A DNA stretch of 64,000 bases from Yersinia alsatica (GTDB lineage Bacteria > Pseudomonadota > Gammaproteobacteria > Enterobacterales > Enterobacteriaceae). Made by a program: the position numbers and the translations under genes. Under the pieces are notes generated by a model. That model was not told the DNA's origin. It saw nothing but the letters and a program-made list of their open reading frames with translations, and did no database searches. Shown here piece by piece: positions 1-9,165 of the stretch. Positions within the stretch are counted from its first letter, which is position 1; every line of letters begins with the position of its first letter. The stretch lies in assembly GCF_902170305.1 (NCBI RefSeq), contig NZ_CABHWW010000011.1, positions 124,001 to 188,000 of the forward strand. The letters run 5' to 3'.

Positions 1-83
1 TAATGTAAAAATTCCAGTGACTTTTTTTATGCTACTATTTTTTGCTGAGTTATTCATTTCCCTGCCTCATATATGTCCGAATA

Positions 84-138
84 ATCCCACTATCGCTATT
101 ACTGAGTGGGATGATTAAATTAATAAGTTTAATCATCC
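84..138. repeat. Overlapping inverted repeats upstream of the Ldh_2-type gene
   Basis: ATCCCACT at 84-91 pairs with AGTGGGAT at 105-112. GGATGATTAAA at 109-119 pairs perfectly with TTTAATCATCC at 128-138. The arms share 109-112, so the two hairpins cannot form together. Neither is followed by a T-run, so they do not read as ordinary terminators. The rest of 1-352 is AT-rich and I see no gene in it. Confidence 0.4.
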
Positions 139-253
139 TATGGGCTAAAGGATGTCATTTATAAATTATCTTTTGGAATAAGCTAGAATCGATAATTAAT
201 AAAAGCAACAGAGCAATGACAATAATTAATATCACATTAACATTTAAATTCTG

Positions 254-270
254 TAGCTTATTTTAAGCTA
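254..270. promoter_or_regulatory. Perfect palindrome, candidate operator
   Basis: TAGCTTA-TTT-TAAGCTA is a perfect 7-bp inverted repeat about 80 bp upstream of the oxidoreductase start. Its size and position suit a dimeric regulator such as a LysR type, but no regulator gene adjoins it, so the function is inferred. Confidence 0.35.
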
Positions 271-352
271 TCCTTAGCAATATATATTATATGTGATAGT
301 CATTAGAGGCGTTATAGTTCGCGATATTCTATTGTGATTTTCGGAGCAAAAA

Positions 353-1378
353 ATGCCTGTTTTTAGTCATCATTTTCTGCGGCAATATCTGCACGACCGC
401 TTGATCGATATTTCGGTAGATTCAGAGGTCGCCGCCGAGGTGGCAAACAATTTGGTTGAGTCCAGTCTCAAGGGGCATGACTCCCATGGTGTTAGCATGT
501 TACCGCGCTATATTTCAGCCATTCATGAAGGGGGTTTAAACCCTGCGGCAAACATAAAAGTCATCACAGATTTTGGTGCTCTGATTTCATTTGATGGGCA
601 GCACGGCTTTGGTCAGATAGTGGGTAAACAAGCCATTACTTTGGGTATTGAACGCGCTCGACAACACGGAGTTGCAGTGCTGAGTCTGGCAAATGCACAC
701 CATTTAGGCCGTATTGGTGCTTGGGCTGAACAAGCGGCAGCGGCAGGTCTGGTCTCATTGCATTTTGCTAATGTGAACAATCGAGCCAATGTCATTCCCT
801 GGCAGGGTCAGTCAGCACGACTAGGAACGAATCCTTTCTGCGCCGGGGTTCCATTGTTGCATAACGAACCCGTCATTTTGGATTTTGCCACCAGCGTCAT
901 TGCCGGTAATAAAGCACGTATTGCCTGGAATGAGGGCCGTATGCTAGAGCCAGGCTGCGCGGTAGATCATCAAGGAATGCCCACCATTGATCCTCGCTAT
1001 TTGATGGAAGAACCTTTTGGAGCATTGCGGGCATTTGGTGAGCATAAAGGTTCTGGCCTCGCGCTTATTTGCTCTATGTTGGGGGCTGCATTAACCGGAG
1101 GAAATACCGAACGAAATACTGAACCGGGAGAGCAGCGAATCATTAATAATATGCTGACCATATTAATTGATCCCGAGCGTTTGGGTGGTGCACAGAGTTA
1201 TCAACAAGAAATTCCAGCGCTATTAGACTGGGTACGTAGCTCTCATCCGGATAATCAACTGACACTCCCCGGGGAGTGGGAGAAAAGAAATTATCAACAA
1301 CGTTTGGTTAATGGCATATTTATTGATGATGTTAGCTGGCGGAAACTATCTGAATTACAACTCATCGCTGAAAATTAA
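353..1378 (+). CDS. Ldh_2-family NAD(P)-dependent 2-hydroxyacid dehydrogenase (YbiC/HcxB-like)
   Basis: This 341-residue protein belongs to the malate/L-lactate dehydrogenase (Ldh_2) family, whose members reduce 2-keto acids or oxidise 2-hydroxy acids with NAD(P)H. Family marks are GHDSHGV near residue 41, the segment HHLGRIG near 117, GTNPFCAGVP near 158 and FGEHKGSGLA near 227. It resembles E. coli YbiC/HcxB but is about 20 residues shorter at the C terminus. GGAGC lies 7 bases before the ATG. The gene stands alone and converges with the minus-strand racemase/transport operon. A role on products of that operon, for example a keto acid, is only suggested by proximity. The substrate cannot be read from sequence. 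Confidence 0.8.
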   Translation: MPVFSHHFLRQYLHDRLIDISVDSEVAAEVANNLVESSLKGHDSHGVSMLPRYISAIHEGGLNPAANIKVITDFGALISFDGQHGFGQIVGKQAITLGIERARQHGVAVLSLANAHHLGRIGAWAEQAAAAGLVSLHFANVNNRANVIPWQGQSARLGTNPFCAGVPLLHNEPVILDFATSVIAGNKARIAWNEGRMLEPGCAVDHQGMPTIDPRYLMEEPFGALRAFGEHKGSGLALICSMLGAALTGGNTERNTEPGEQRIINNMLTILIDPERLGGAQSYQQEIPALLDWVRSSHPDNQLTLPGEWEKRNYQQRLVNGIFIDDVSWRKLSELQLIAEN

Positions 1379-1421
1379 ATATCATATTGAAACCTACAGT
1401 GATACTCACCATTATTTATTT

Positions 1422-1453
1422 CAATGACACGCTATCTCAATAGAGTGTCATTG
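1422..1453. terminator. Hairpin between convergent genes
   Basis: CAATGACAC at 1422-1430 pairs with GTGTCATTG at 1445-1453 (9 bp, 14-base loop). It lies between the convergent oxidoreductase and racemase genes and may act as a bidirectional terminator, although the T-tracts are weak. Confidence 0.4.
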
Positions 1454-1478
1454 TATGAGGGCATCAGTGATATTTCCG

Positions 1479-2225
1479 CTACTGCGGCACAGGTAAATAT
1501 TGGGGGTTGTGTCCTGCTGGTGAATGTTGCCATAACGTCACACAGTGTTGGGCTAAGGCATAGGCTGGATCAATACTCAATGCAAGTAGCTGGGATTCAA
1601 TAGCATTAAAGGCTAACGGAATTTCCGTACAGGCCAATACTAATTTTTCCGCGCCGCGCTCTAGCAAGGCGGTAGCCAATTCTTGCAATAATCGCCCACC
1701 CAACTCAACCTCACCCCGTTTTACCGCATAACATCCAGGAACGAATAACGTCTTTAGTTCCTGTTCCGTCGGTAAAATTGTGCTGATGCCTAATGCAGCT
1801 AATCGCTCCTGATACCACTGCGCCTGCAACGTTGCCTCGGTGGCAATAATCCCGACCTGCTGTGGCCGTGGATGCAAGTTAGCAATGTGTGCGACGGCGA
1901 TATCGACAATATGCAGAATAGGTGCCCGGCTGGCACTGGCCAATTGGGGATACCAGTGGTGCGCAGTATTACAAGGTATCGCGATATGGCTGACACCCAA
2001 TTGATTCAGTTGCTGTATTGCATGTAGCAACTGTGGCAAAGGCGATTCGCCAATTCCCGCTAAGGCTTTTTGCCGATCAGGTATTTGTGGGACATTCCAT
2101 GTCACGACAGGCAAATGCTCCTGATCACGGCTAACAGGCGTAATTTCAATGATTTTTTGCAATAAGTCCAGCGTCGCAAGTGGCCCCATCCCACCCAGCA
2201 CGCCGAATAAAAGTGGCTTAGTCAT
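1479..2225 (-). CDS. Aspartate/glutamate-type amino-acid racemase
   Basis: The product (248 residues from the chosen start) is a cofactor-independent Asp/Glu racemase. It has the N-terminal [11 protein letters not shown] motif and the two family cysteines, Cys85 in IPCNTAHH and Cys199 in LACTEIPLA, which act as the paired acid/base in this family. The ATG at 2225 is preferred over an upstream in-frame start because it overlaps the dcyD stop by 8 bases (ATGACTAA), as expected in a coupled operon, and because the extra N-terminal residues look non-family. It is the last gene of the operon after the ABC transporter and D-cysteine desulfhydrase, so it probably interconverts L and D forms of the imported amino acid or sulfur analogue. 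The actual substrate is unknown. Confidence 0.82.
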   Translation of the reverse strand: MTKPLLFGVLGGMGPLATLDLLQKIIEITPVSRDQEHLPVVTWNVPQIPDRQKALAGIGESPLPQLLHAIQQLNQLGVSHIAIPCNTAHHWYPQLASASRAPILHIVDIAVAHIANLHPRPQQVGIIATEATLQAQWYQERLAALGISTILPTEQELKTLFVPGCYAVKRGEVELGGRLLQELATALLERGAEKLVLACTEIPLAFNAIESQLLALSIDPAYALAQHCVTLWQHSPAGHNPQYLPVPQ

Positions 2226-3234
2226 ACTGACCCACCTGCTCCAATACCTGACGATAGCCAAACAGCCCGGCAGATCCACCAGTATGGATAAACACAATAT
2301 TGTCTTCTGGTGAGAAATGCCCGCGACGGACCAAATCAATCAAGCCCGCCATTCCTTTACCTGAGTAGACAGGATCCAACAGAATACCTTCTAGTTGTGC
2401 CAATAGTCTCAGAGCCTCGAGCATGCCATCGGTTGGCAAACCATACCCCGCACCGACATAATCGCTATTAGCTATCACCGCTTCGCGCGGAAATTCGCCT
2501 TTTACTCCCAGCAGCTCCCAAGTTCGCTGTGCCAAAGAATACACATTTTGCTCTTGTTTATCTTTAGGTGCTCGAACACTGATACCCAGCACCGGAATGT
2601 TGCTGTTACTGGCAACAAGACCTGTAACCAATCCCGCTTGAGTGCCGGTGCTACCCGTCGCATGTACAATATGATCTATTCGCAGCCGCTGCTGGCTGGA
2701 CTGATAAAGCAGCTCTTCTGCGCAAGCAACATAACCTAATGCCCCAACGGGATTCGAACCGCCACCAGGAATGATATATGGCTTTTTCCCTTGTGCTCGT
2801 AATGTCTCAGCCAGATGCTCCATCGCCTGCTGCATATCCGTCCCCGCGGGCAGATGCCCCGCTATCGTTCCACCGAGCAAATGATCCAACAGGATATTGC
2901 CTGAAAACTGATAATCATCACCAAAATCACTAACACGCTTTTCCAGCAAAACTTGTGACTCCAGACCGAGCTTGGCTGCCGCCGCGATAGTCTGACGGAC
3001 ATGATTGGACTGGGTAGCTCCTTGAGTGATGATCACATTAGCCTCTTGTTGCAGCGCATCCGCCAACAGAAACTCTAATTTTCGCGTCTTGTTCCCGCCA
3101 GTCGCCAGTCCAGTACAATCATCTCGTTTAATATAAATATTGGGACCACCCAAATAGCGAGACAAATTAGGTAATGCTTCTAATGGCGTCGGAAAATGGC
3201 CCAGAGAAAGGCGAGGGAATCGAGCAAGGTGCAT
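2218..3234 (-). CDS. dcyD: D-cysteine desulfhydrase
   Basis: DcyD is a PLP-dependent enzyme of the ACC-deaminase-like fold type II group. It cleaves D-cysteine to pyruvate, H2S and ammonia. The 338-residue length fits. The PLP lysine is Lys49 in [10 protein letters not shown], followed by QGATQSNH near residue 71 and a C-terminal glycine-rich [12 protein letters not shown] segment that binds the phosphate. In E. coli and Salmonella dcyD sits with fliY/yecSC cystine uptake genes. Here it sits instead with a sulfonate-type ABC system and a racemase, which supports a sulfur-scavenging role while changing the likely imported substrate. Confidence 0.88.
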   Translation of the reverse strand: MHLARFPRLSLGHFPTPLEALPNLSRYLGGPNIYIKRDDCTGLATGGNKTRKLEFLLADALQQEANVIITQGATQSNHVRQTIAAAAKLGLESQVLLEKRVSDFGDDYQFSGNILLDHLLGGTIAGHLPAGTDMQQAMEHLAETLRAQGKKPYIIPGGGSNPVGALGYVACAEELLYQSSQQRLRIDHIVHATGSTGTQAGLVTGLVASNSNIPVLGISVRAPKDKQEQNVYSLAQRTWELLGVKGEFPREAVIANSDYVGAGYGLPTDGMLEALRLLAQLEGILLDPVYSGKGMAGLIDLVRRGHFSPEDNIVFIHTGGSAGLFGYRQVLEQVGQYD

Positions 3235-3257
3235 AATAACTCCTTAATAATATTATA

Positions 3258-4052
3258 TTAATCATTGAAATGGCGACGAGCTTCGCTGCGAACACGATGC
3301 AGTACCCGTTGTTTGATTTCGCTGTAACCCTCAGCGTGCGCCAGTGTCTCTATGTCGCGCTGGCGGCCAAAAGGCAGTCTTATTTCATCAACTATGCAAC
3401 CGGGGTGTGCTGACATAATGAGGATCCTATCTGCCAAAAACAGAGCTTCCTCAACATCATGGGTCACAAATAAAATCGTGGTACCCGTTTGCTGCCAAGC
3501 CGATAACAGCAACTCTTGCATCATTAACCGAGTCTGCGCATCTAATGCCCCGAAAGGTTCGTCCATCAGCAAGACATCGGGATTAGGTAACCAAGCTCTG
3601 GCCATTGCCACCCGTTGCTTCATTCCCCCCGATAATTGCCAGGGATAGTGGTCTTCAAACCCTTGCAGCCCCACTAACTTTAGAAATGCTTGCGTCTCGG
3701 GCAAAATATCCTCTTGGGTCGCGCCCTGCATACGTGGGCCAAAAGAGACATTATCGCGCACGGTTAACCACGGGAATAAATTGGCCTGCTGGAACACCAT
3801 TCCCCGATCCGGCCCCGGAGTTGAAACCACACTCCCCTGACATTGAATATTGCCGCTATCGGGGCGCTCAAACCCGGCAATTAAATTGAGAATGGTTGAT
3901 TTGCCACACCCCGACGGCCCAAGCAGTACCACAAACTCCCCTGCGGCTATCGTCAAAGAGATATCTTCCAAGACTTTTTGCCGCCCCTGCTTGGCGGAAA
4001 AACTCAGATTGACCCGGTTAACTGCAATAGACACCGTTTCTTCACTTTGCAT
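3258..4052 (-). CDS. ABC transporter ATP-binding protein, TauB/SsuB family
   Basis: This is the ATPase subunit of a nitrate/sulfonate/taurine-type importer. It shows Walker A (LLGPSGCGKST), the Q-loop segment VFQQANLFPW, the signature LSGGMKQRVAMARA, Walker B (LLMDEPFGALD) and the switch histidine in FVTHDVEEA, all in order. The start at 4052 shares one base with the permease stop (TAATG), so translation is probably coupled. An upstream in-frame start exists but would lie inside the permease. It works with the permease at 4052-4822 and the binding protein at 4830-5855. Confidence 0.9.
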   Translation of the reverse strand: MQSEETVSIAVNRVNLSFSAKQGRQKVLEDISLTIAAGEFVVLLGPSGCGKSTILNLIAGFERPDSGNIQCQGSVVSTPGPDRGMVFQQANLFPWLTVRDNVSFGPRMQGATQEDILPETQAFLKLVGLQGFEDHYPWQLSGGMKQRVAMARAWLPNPDVLLMDEPFGALDAQTRLMMQELLLSAWQQTGTTILFVTHDVEEALFLADRILIMSAHPGCIVDEIRLPFGRQRDIETLAHAEGYSEIKQRVLHRVRSEARRHFND

Positions 4053-4822
4053 TACTCTCTCCCTGCCCATGGCACCAATAAGCGCTGTAAACCAACAATC
4101 AGCAGATCCAGCAGATAACCAATGCCACCCAACAACAGTATTCCCAGCATCACAATGTCTGTTCGTAAATATGAACTGGCATTAATCACCATCCAGCCTA
4201 ATCCGGATGTTGCCGCAACCATTTCAGCCGCAATCAGTGAGGTCCAGCCAATACCAATAGACAAACGCACACAGGTAAACAATTCAGGCAAAGTTTCAGG
4301 CAGTACGACCCGAAAAAAAATCTGACGGCGACTGGCCCCTAAGGTTTGTGCGACGCGAATACGGGCTCGTCCAATACGTTCAACTGCCGCAGATGCCCCT
4401 ACCACCACACTGAGAAAGGTGGCGATAAAAATCAGAAAGAACTTGGATGACTCACCAATACCCAGCCAGACAACCGCTAAGGGAATCAACGCAATCTTGG
4501 GCAATGGCCGCAAAAACTGCACAAAGGGATTAAGTAATGCGGCAATAGGCTCAGATAACCCCATAATTAATCCCAATGGCACACCAACCAGGATAGCGAC
4601 GGCGAATGCACTCAGTGCTCGGGCCACACTCACGGCAATGTGTTGCCACAAGGGCACCTGGCGATATCCCTCTTGCAGTAACTCTTTGGCGGTAAGTGCG
4701 ATATCAGATAATGGCGGTAACAGCAGCGGATCAATCCACTGCTCGGCCCCCACCACCTGCCACAACAAGAAGAATGAAATAACCGCCCCGACACTTAACG
4801 CAACATGTTGCACTCGATTCAT
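4052..4822 (-). CDS. ABC transporter permease, TauC/SsuC family
   Basis: The product (256 residues from the chosen start) is an inner-membrane permease of the sulfonate/taurine/nitrate family. About six hydrophobic segments are visible. The cytoplasmic coupling loop lies around AQTLGASRRQIFFRVVLPETLP, which carries the EAA-type G. The ATG at 4822 is preferred because it starts the first membrane helix after a short basic tip and leaves 7 bases after the binding-protein stop. An in-frame upstream start would overlap that gene. Confidence 0.88.
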   Translation of the reverse strand: MNRVQHVALSVGAVISFFLLWQVVGAEQWIDPLLLPPLSDIALTAKELLQEGYRQVPLWQHIAVSVARALSAFAVAILVGVPLGLIMGLSEPIAALLNPFVQFLRPLPKIALIPLAVVWLGIGESSKFFLIFIATFLSVVVGASAAVERIGRARIRVAQTLGASRRQIFFRVVLPETLPELFTCVRLSIGIGWTSLIAAEMVAATSGLGWMVINASSYLRTDIVMLGILLLGGIGYLLDLLIVGLQRLLVPWAGRE

Positions 4823-4829
4823 AAATAAC

Positions 4830-5855
4830 CTATTGCTGGGCCTGCGCGGCGATCGCATTCTTTAAGTAACTGACATTAATGCCTTTCTCGAATGAATTAG
4901 GTATGTCGCGTTGGCGAACTTCGCCAATACTTTCCAGGAAACCCGCGGTTTTATGTACCGCCTGGCCGATACCACTGTTGTCGGTATCTGAACCATTGCC
5001 TAACCACTGTGCAGTTTCCTGCTGTTGGAGTGTTGGGTATTCCAAACCCGATAATGTATTGGTTGCTGTCGTCACCGGAGCACCCACATCTTTCGCTACA
5101 ATAGCCGCCGCTTTAATAGGGTCGCGTTTGAACTCATCAACTTTTTGCTGATGTACTTGTAAGAATTGGCTTAATAACTCGGGATGCGCTTTGGCAAATG
5201 CCGTTCTAACCACATAGTTGTTATAAATAAGGTAACCATCTTGCTGAAGTTGTTTCGTCGCAAATACTGGGTGCCCACCAGAGATCTCTAATTCTTGCGC
5301 AAACGGAGCCCAAACGTACCCCGCATCAATATCGCCCCGTTTCCAAGCTGCCACCATTTCTGCTGGGCGCAATGGAATTAATGTCACCTTATTACGATCA
5401 ATATGATTAACAGCAATCGCAGCATCTAGTGCATATTGCGCCGTCGAATTAGGTGGGTAAGCGACTCGTTTACCTTCAATATCGTTCAAAGAATTAATTG
5501 AGTCTTTAGCAATAAGGCGTTCGGAAGTGGCAATAACGCCGGATATACCAAATATCTCAATCGGAAGTTTTCGAACTAAACCAGCGACAGCAGGGCTTGA
5601 ACCTATATTGGCAATATCAATAGCATTACTAGCAAAATAACCTAGGGCATCAGCCCCAGTGGCAAATTGCACCCATTTCACCTTAGTGTTAAGTGCCTTT
5701 TCTAATGAACCATCCACTTTAGCCAAGACCAAAACCTGCGAACTACCACCATAGGCAACGCGGACTTCATCGGGCAATGGTTCATCTGCCTGAGTATTAA
5801 ATGTGAGGAGGGATAAACTGATTAACCCCAGAGAAATAGCGATAGGTTTTAACAT
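4830..5855 (-). CDS. Periplasmic substrate-binding protein, TauA/SsuA family
   Basis: This 341-residue protein starts with a signal peptide (hydrophobic residues 4-20, likely cleavage after NTQA at about residue 23) and continues as a type II periplasmic binding protein of the taurine/aliphatic sulfonate group. Family segments include VRVAYGGSSQV, ANIGSSPAV and KRGDIDAGYVWAPF. AAGGAAGG precedes the ATG. It is the first gene of a minus-strand operon (binding protein, permease, ATPase, dcyD, racemase). Taurine itself is not the most obvious ligand because no tauD-like dioxygenase is present. The neighbouring enzymes point to a D-cysteine-like or related sulfur compound. Confidence 0.88.
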   Translation of the reverse strand: MLKPIAISLGLISLSLLTFNTQADEPLPDEVRVAYGGSSQVLVLAKVDGSLEKALNTKVKWVQFATGADALGYFASNAIDIANIGSSPAVAGLVRKLPIEIFGISGVIATSERLIAKDSINSLNDIEGKRVAYPPNSTAQYALDAAIAVNHIDRNKVTLIPLRPAEMVAAWKRGDIDAGYVWAPFAQELEISGGHPVFATKQLQQDGYLIYNNYVVRTAFAKAHPELLSQFLQVHQQKVDEFKRDPIKAAAIVAKDVGAPVTTATNTLSGLEYPTLQQQETAQWLGNGSDTDNSGIGQAVHKTAGFLESIGEVRQRDIPNSFEKGINVSYLKNAIAAQAQQ

Positions 5856-6189
5856 GACACCTTCCTTGATTAATAATCATTGTAATTTAACAACCAATAA
5901 AATGTCCTTTGACTATAATCATTAGATATTTTTTTCCTAATCACCATTAAGAATAAAATATATTAAATTAGCACTGTATAAATGACAATTATTGCTAAGG
6001 TTATATCTTTATTGGTATTAAGGCGTTTATTTCCCACATATTAAAATGCAGGCATTCCTGTTGAGCACCCAGTGAAAAACCGCCCACCATGACATAGTCA
6101 AATTCCATTTTTCGAAGGCTAATAGCAGCGCTTATTAATAAAATTCACTTATGTATTTTCTTACGGCTCACTCAATACGATTATTTGCT

Positions 6190-6400
6190 TATTAAGGCTG
6201 CAATGGTTCAAGGTGTTGACCGCAGAATTACTGATCCAGCCGATGTAACCGTACTGGTAGCGGTATTACGCACTGCGGTCAAAGGAGGAATAGAGTTATT
6301 ACTGAGGATGTGGTAGGTGCCGTGCTATTTCTAAGTTCGTTCGCCGCAATCTATGTGACGGGGCAAAATATGACTAGTGCTGGGGGCGTTTTATCTGGCG
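6190..6400 (+). pseudogene. Remnant of a short-chain dehydrogenase/reductase
   Basis: Codons at about 6295-6390 read ITEDVVGAVLFLSS, then YVTGQNMTSAGG, which is the typical C-terminal end of a classical SDR (PEDVAGAVLFLASD...VTGQ...DGG). Upstream in this frame there is a stop at 6232, and the preceding open stretch from 6203 is in another frame and ends at 6316. No catalytic YxxxK or Rossmann GxxxGxG part is present. This is therefore a decayed fragment. The rest of 5856-6483 is AT-rich and holds the promoter region of the ABC operon, with no other gene visible. Confidence 0.6.
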
Positions 6401-6440
6401 CATCATCGGGTAATCCTAAGCCCCATAATCTTGCAAATTA

Positions 6441-6465
6441 TTGGGGTGAGCAATACTCACCCCAA
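6441..6465 (-). terminator. Terminator-like hairpin after cheW
   Basis: TTGGGGTGAG at 6441-6450 pairs perfectly with CTCACCCCAA at 6456-6465 (10 bp, 5-base loop), 18 bases beyond the cheW stop. On the minus strand it is followed by TAATTT, a weak U-tract. Confidence 0.6.
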
Positions 6466-6483
6466 TCACCCAGATGCAGTGAT

Positions 6484-6981
6484 TTAGCCTTTAACCACGG
6501 AATCGATCAGTGACATCTCTTCACTGCTTAGCAGCTTTTCAATATCAACCAAAATCAGCATTCTTTCCCCCAGTGAACCTAAACCAGTTAGGTACTCGGT
6601 TGCCAAAGTCACGGCAAACTCAGGGGCTGGGCGGATTTGTTCGGTGGTCAATGACAACACATCAGATACGCCGTCAACCACAATACCGACCACGCGCTGA
6701 TCAAAGTTCAGCACGATAACCACGGTATTTTCGTTATAACTGACACCCTGTTGAGCAAATTTAACCCGTAGGTCAATAATAGGAACAATAACACCGCGTA
6801 AGTTAGTGACGCCTTTAATGAAAGCCGGGGTGTTAGCAATGCGAGTCACCTGGTCGTAGCCACGGATCTCTTGTACTTTCAAAATATCAATGCCGTACTC
6901 TTCAGCGCCCAGCGTAAAAATCAGGAACTCTTGTCCTACCGTTTCGCCAGCCAGCTTCGTGACGGTTGCTAGTCCTGCCAT
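6484..6981 (-). CDS. cheW: Chemotaxis coupling protein CheW
   Basis: CheW bridges chemoreceptors and the CheA kinase at the cell pole. The protein has 165 residues from the ATG at 6981, which GAAGGG precedes by 7 bases. The earlier in-frame start adds only five residues. The whole length is one CheW SH3-like domain, with [16 protein letters not shown] near residue 30 and [13 protein letters not shown] near 62. It is the last gene of the motAB-cheAW run. Normally receptor and cheRBYZ genes follow in enterobacteria, but here an SDR remnant and a transporter operon follow. Confidence 0.95.
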   Translation of the reverse strand: MAGLATVTKLAGETVGQEFLIFTLGAEEYGIDILKVQEIRGYDQVTRIANTPAFIKGVTNLRGVIVPIIDLRVKFAQQGVSYNENTVVIVLNFDQRVVGIVVDGVSDVLSLTTEQIRPAPEFAVTLATEYLTGLGSLGERMLILVDIEKLLSSEEMSLIDSVVKG

Positions 6982-7100
6982 GTTTTTACCCTTCAATCAA
7001 TAGGTTGAATTTATGTTTGTTTTTAGAGCCGGAAACAAACTTCACGGCCCTATACCTGTTTTATTACGGGTTCGATACAGGCTTCATACCGGTACTTCTG

Positions 7101-9149
7101 CTATGCGGCAGCTGTGTCATCAGCCATTACACGCTTTTCCCGGTTTAAAGCCTGCAATGCCGACACATCAACAATTAACGCCACGCTACCATCACCCAAA
7201 ATAGTGGCCGCTGAAATACCTGGCACCTTCCGGTAGTTACTTTCCAGGTTTTTCACCACCACCTGATGTTGGCCAATCAATTGGTCTACCAAGAGTGCAT
7301 AACGACGACCAGCACTTTGCAAAATCACCACAATGCCTTGAGTGGCTTCTGTTTTCGCATTCTCAACATCAAATACTCGGAACAATTCAACTAACGGCAG
7401 ATATTCACCGCGCACTTGCAGCACGCGTTCACCACCGGCGAGTGGATGTAAATCTTCAGCCAATGGTTGCAGTGATTCCATTACGGCATTCAATGGCAGA
7501 ATGAAGACTTCATTACTGACCTTAACGGACATGCCATCAAGGATAGCCAGTGTCAGAGGGAGCAAAATACGAATTGACGTCCCTTTGCCAGCCTGGAAGC
7601 TGACTTGCACATGGCCGCCCATTTCCTGAATGTTCCGCTTAACCACATCCATCCCAACACCACGGCCCGAAACATCAGTAACCTGCTCGGCGGTCGAAAA
7701 TCCTGGGGCAAAAATCAGCATCCCGACGTCTTCATCACTCATATGCTCATTAACCGCCATACCCTGCGATTGAGCTTTCGCCAAAATTTTCTGCCGATTA
7801 AGACCGGCACCATCATCCAGGACTTCGATGCAAATATTGCCGCCTTGATGCTCTGCTGACAGAGTCAGATTCCCCACCGGTTGTTTCCCTGCGGCGAGAC
7901 GTGTTTCAGGATCTTCAATGCCGTGGTCCAGACTGTTGCGGACCAGATGGGTTAATGGGTCAATAATGCGTTCAATCAGGCTCTTATCCAGTTCAGTTGA
8001 GCTGCCAAGTAAGGTCAATTCAACCTGCTTATTCAGCTTGCTGGCCAAATCGCGGACTAATCGCGGGAAGCGGCTAAAGACATACTCCATCGGCATCATA
8101 CGGATAGACATTACCGACTCTTGCAAGTCGCGCGCATTGCGCTCCAACTGCCCCATACTATTAAGTAAATCACCATTAATCACTGGGTCCAAGGTACTGG
8201 AACGCTGCGCCAGCATCGATTGGGTAATCACTAATTCACCCACCAGATTAATCAGTTGGTCAACCTTTTCGACCGCCACCCGGATGCTGGTAGATTCGCT
8301 CGCTTTGGCTTTTGGTTTGACATGTTCTGCGCTGGTAGGGGCTGCAACCGCATCAGCTTTTGCTGCACTTTTAACTTCCGCAACCGGGGCCGGCGCAGCT
8401 TGAGGCACGGCTGCAACCATCGTTTCAGTTGGTGGCTGTTGCGCCAACTCATCTGATACAAAACTAATTTGCTCAGGTTCCAGCACAAAACAGAGTACCG
8501 CGCTGATATCATCTTCACTGACTGACGTAATCAGCGTCGCTTCGAGGCTATCGGCTGTTTGGTGCGGATCTTTGACTTCACCCAGATTGCCCAGTTCTTC
8601 CAGCATCAGCGGAATTTCTTGCTCTTTCAGCCCTGAGAGGCGAATACGCATGCCGCCCTGCACCAGAGCCGGAGATTTGCCGCCAACTTTGCTTTCAGCT
8701 ACCGGCGTGGTTGCGCTACTCTGATCAGTTGCCGGTGTATTGCTGGAATTACCTTGCTGCTCTAGAGCCTCGAGTGCCAGTTGGCGCAATGCATGACAAA
8801 TATACTCAAAGCTTTCCGCGTTAGGTTCTTGAGAGGTTTTGTAGGCGTCCAACTGTTCCTGCATAATATCTTTCGTTTCCAAAAACAGATTGATGATATC
8901 GGTGCTTAAGCGCATTTCGTCGCGACGGGCACCATCCAACAGGTTTTCCAACAGATGGGTTGTTTCTTGTAATACCGAAAAACCAAATGTCGCTGCACCG
9001 CCTTTAATCGAATGCGCGGCACGGAAAATGGCGTTGAGTTGTTCATTGTCTGGTGCCAGCGGATCCAGCAATAACAAATGCTGTTCCATATCTGCCAGCA
9101 ATTCATCTGCTTCATCAAAGAAAGTCTGATAAAACGCGGTAATATCCAT
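7101..9149 (-). CDS. cheA: Chemotaxis histidine kinase CheA
   Basis: CheA phosphorylates CheY and CheB in response to receptors. The protein has 682 residues from the ATG at 9149, preceded by GAGGTGA and 16 bases after the motB stop. Domains in order are HPt with the phospho-accepting His46 (AAHSIKG), the P2 CheY-binding domain about 170-240, an Ala/Pro-rich linker about 250-300, the dimerisation helices, the HATPase domain with NSLDHG and GRGVGMDVV, and the C-terminal CheW-like P5 domain. The upstream in-frame start lies inside motB and is not used. Confidence 0.95.
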   Translation of the reverse strand: MDITAFYQTFFDEADELLADMEQHLLLLDPLAPDNEQLNAIFRAAHSIKGGAATFGFSVLQETTHLLENLLDGARRDEMRLSTDIINLFLETKDIMQEQLDAYKTSQEPNAESFEYICHALRQLALEALEQQGNSSNTPATDQSSATTPVAESKVGGKSPALVQGGMRIRLSGLKEQEIPLMLEELGNLGEVKDPHQTADSLEATLITSVSEDDISAVLCFVLEPEQISFVSDELAQQPPTETMVAAVPQAAPAPVAEVKSAAKADAVAAPTSAEHVKPKAKASESTSIRVAVEKVDQLINLVGELVITQSMLAQRSSTLDPVINGDLLNSMGQLERNARDLQESVMSIRMMPMEYVFSRFPRLVRDLASKLNKQVELTLLGSSTELDKSLIERIIDPLTHLVRNSLDHGIEDPETRLAAGKQPVGNLTLSAEHQGGNICIEVLDDGAGLNRQKILAKAQSQGMAVNEHMSDEDVGMLIFAPGFSTAEQVTDVSGRGVGMDVVKRNIQEMGGHVQVSFQAGKGTSIRILLPLTLAILDGMSVKVSNEVFILPLNAVMESLQPLAEDLHPLAGGERVLQVRGEYLPLVELFRVFDVENAKTEATQGIVVILQSAGRRYALLVDQLIGQHQVVVKNLESNYRKVPGISAATILGDGSVALIVDVSALQALNREKRVMADDTAAA

Positions 9150-9165
9150 GCTCACGGTGTCACCT

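Noticed and set aside
1479-2339. Longer 286-codon version of the racemase
   Set aside because: The extra N-terminal residues lie inside dcyD and do not resemble the family; the ATG at 2225 fits the overlap.
7013-7204. Plus-strand ORFs over the che/mot genes
   Set aside because: They are antisense shadows of cheA, motB and motA without start signals or family features.
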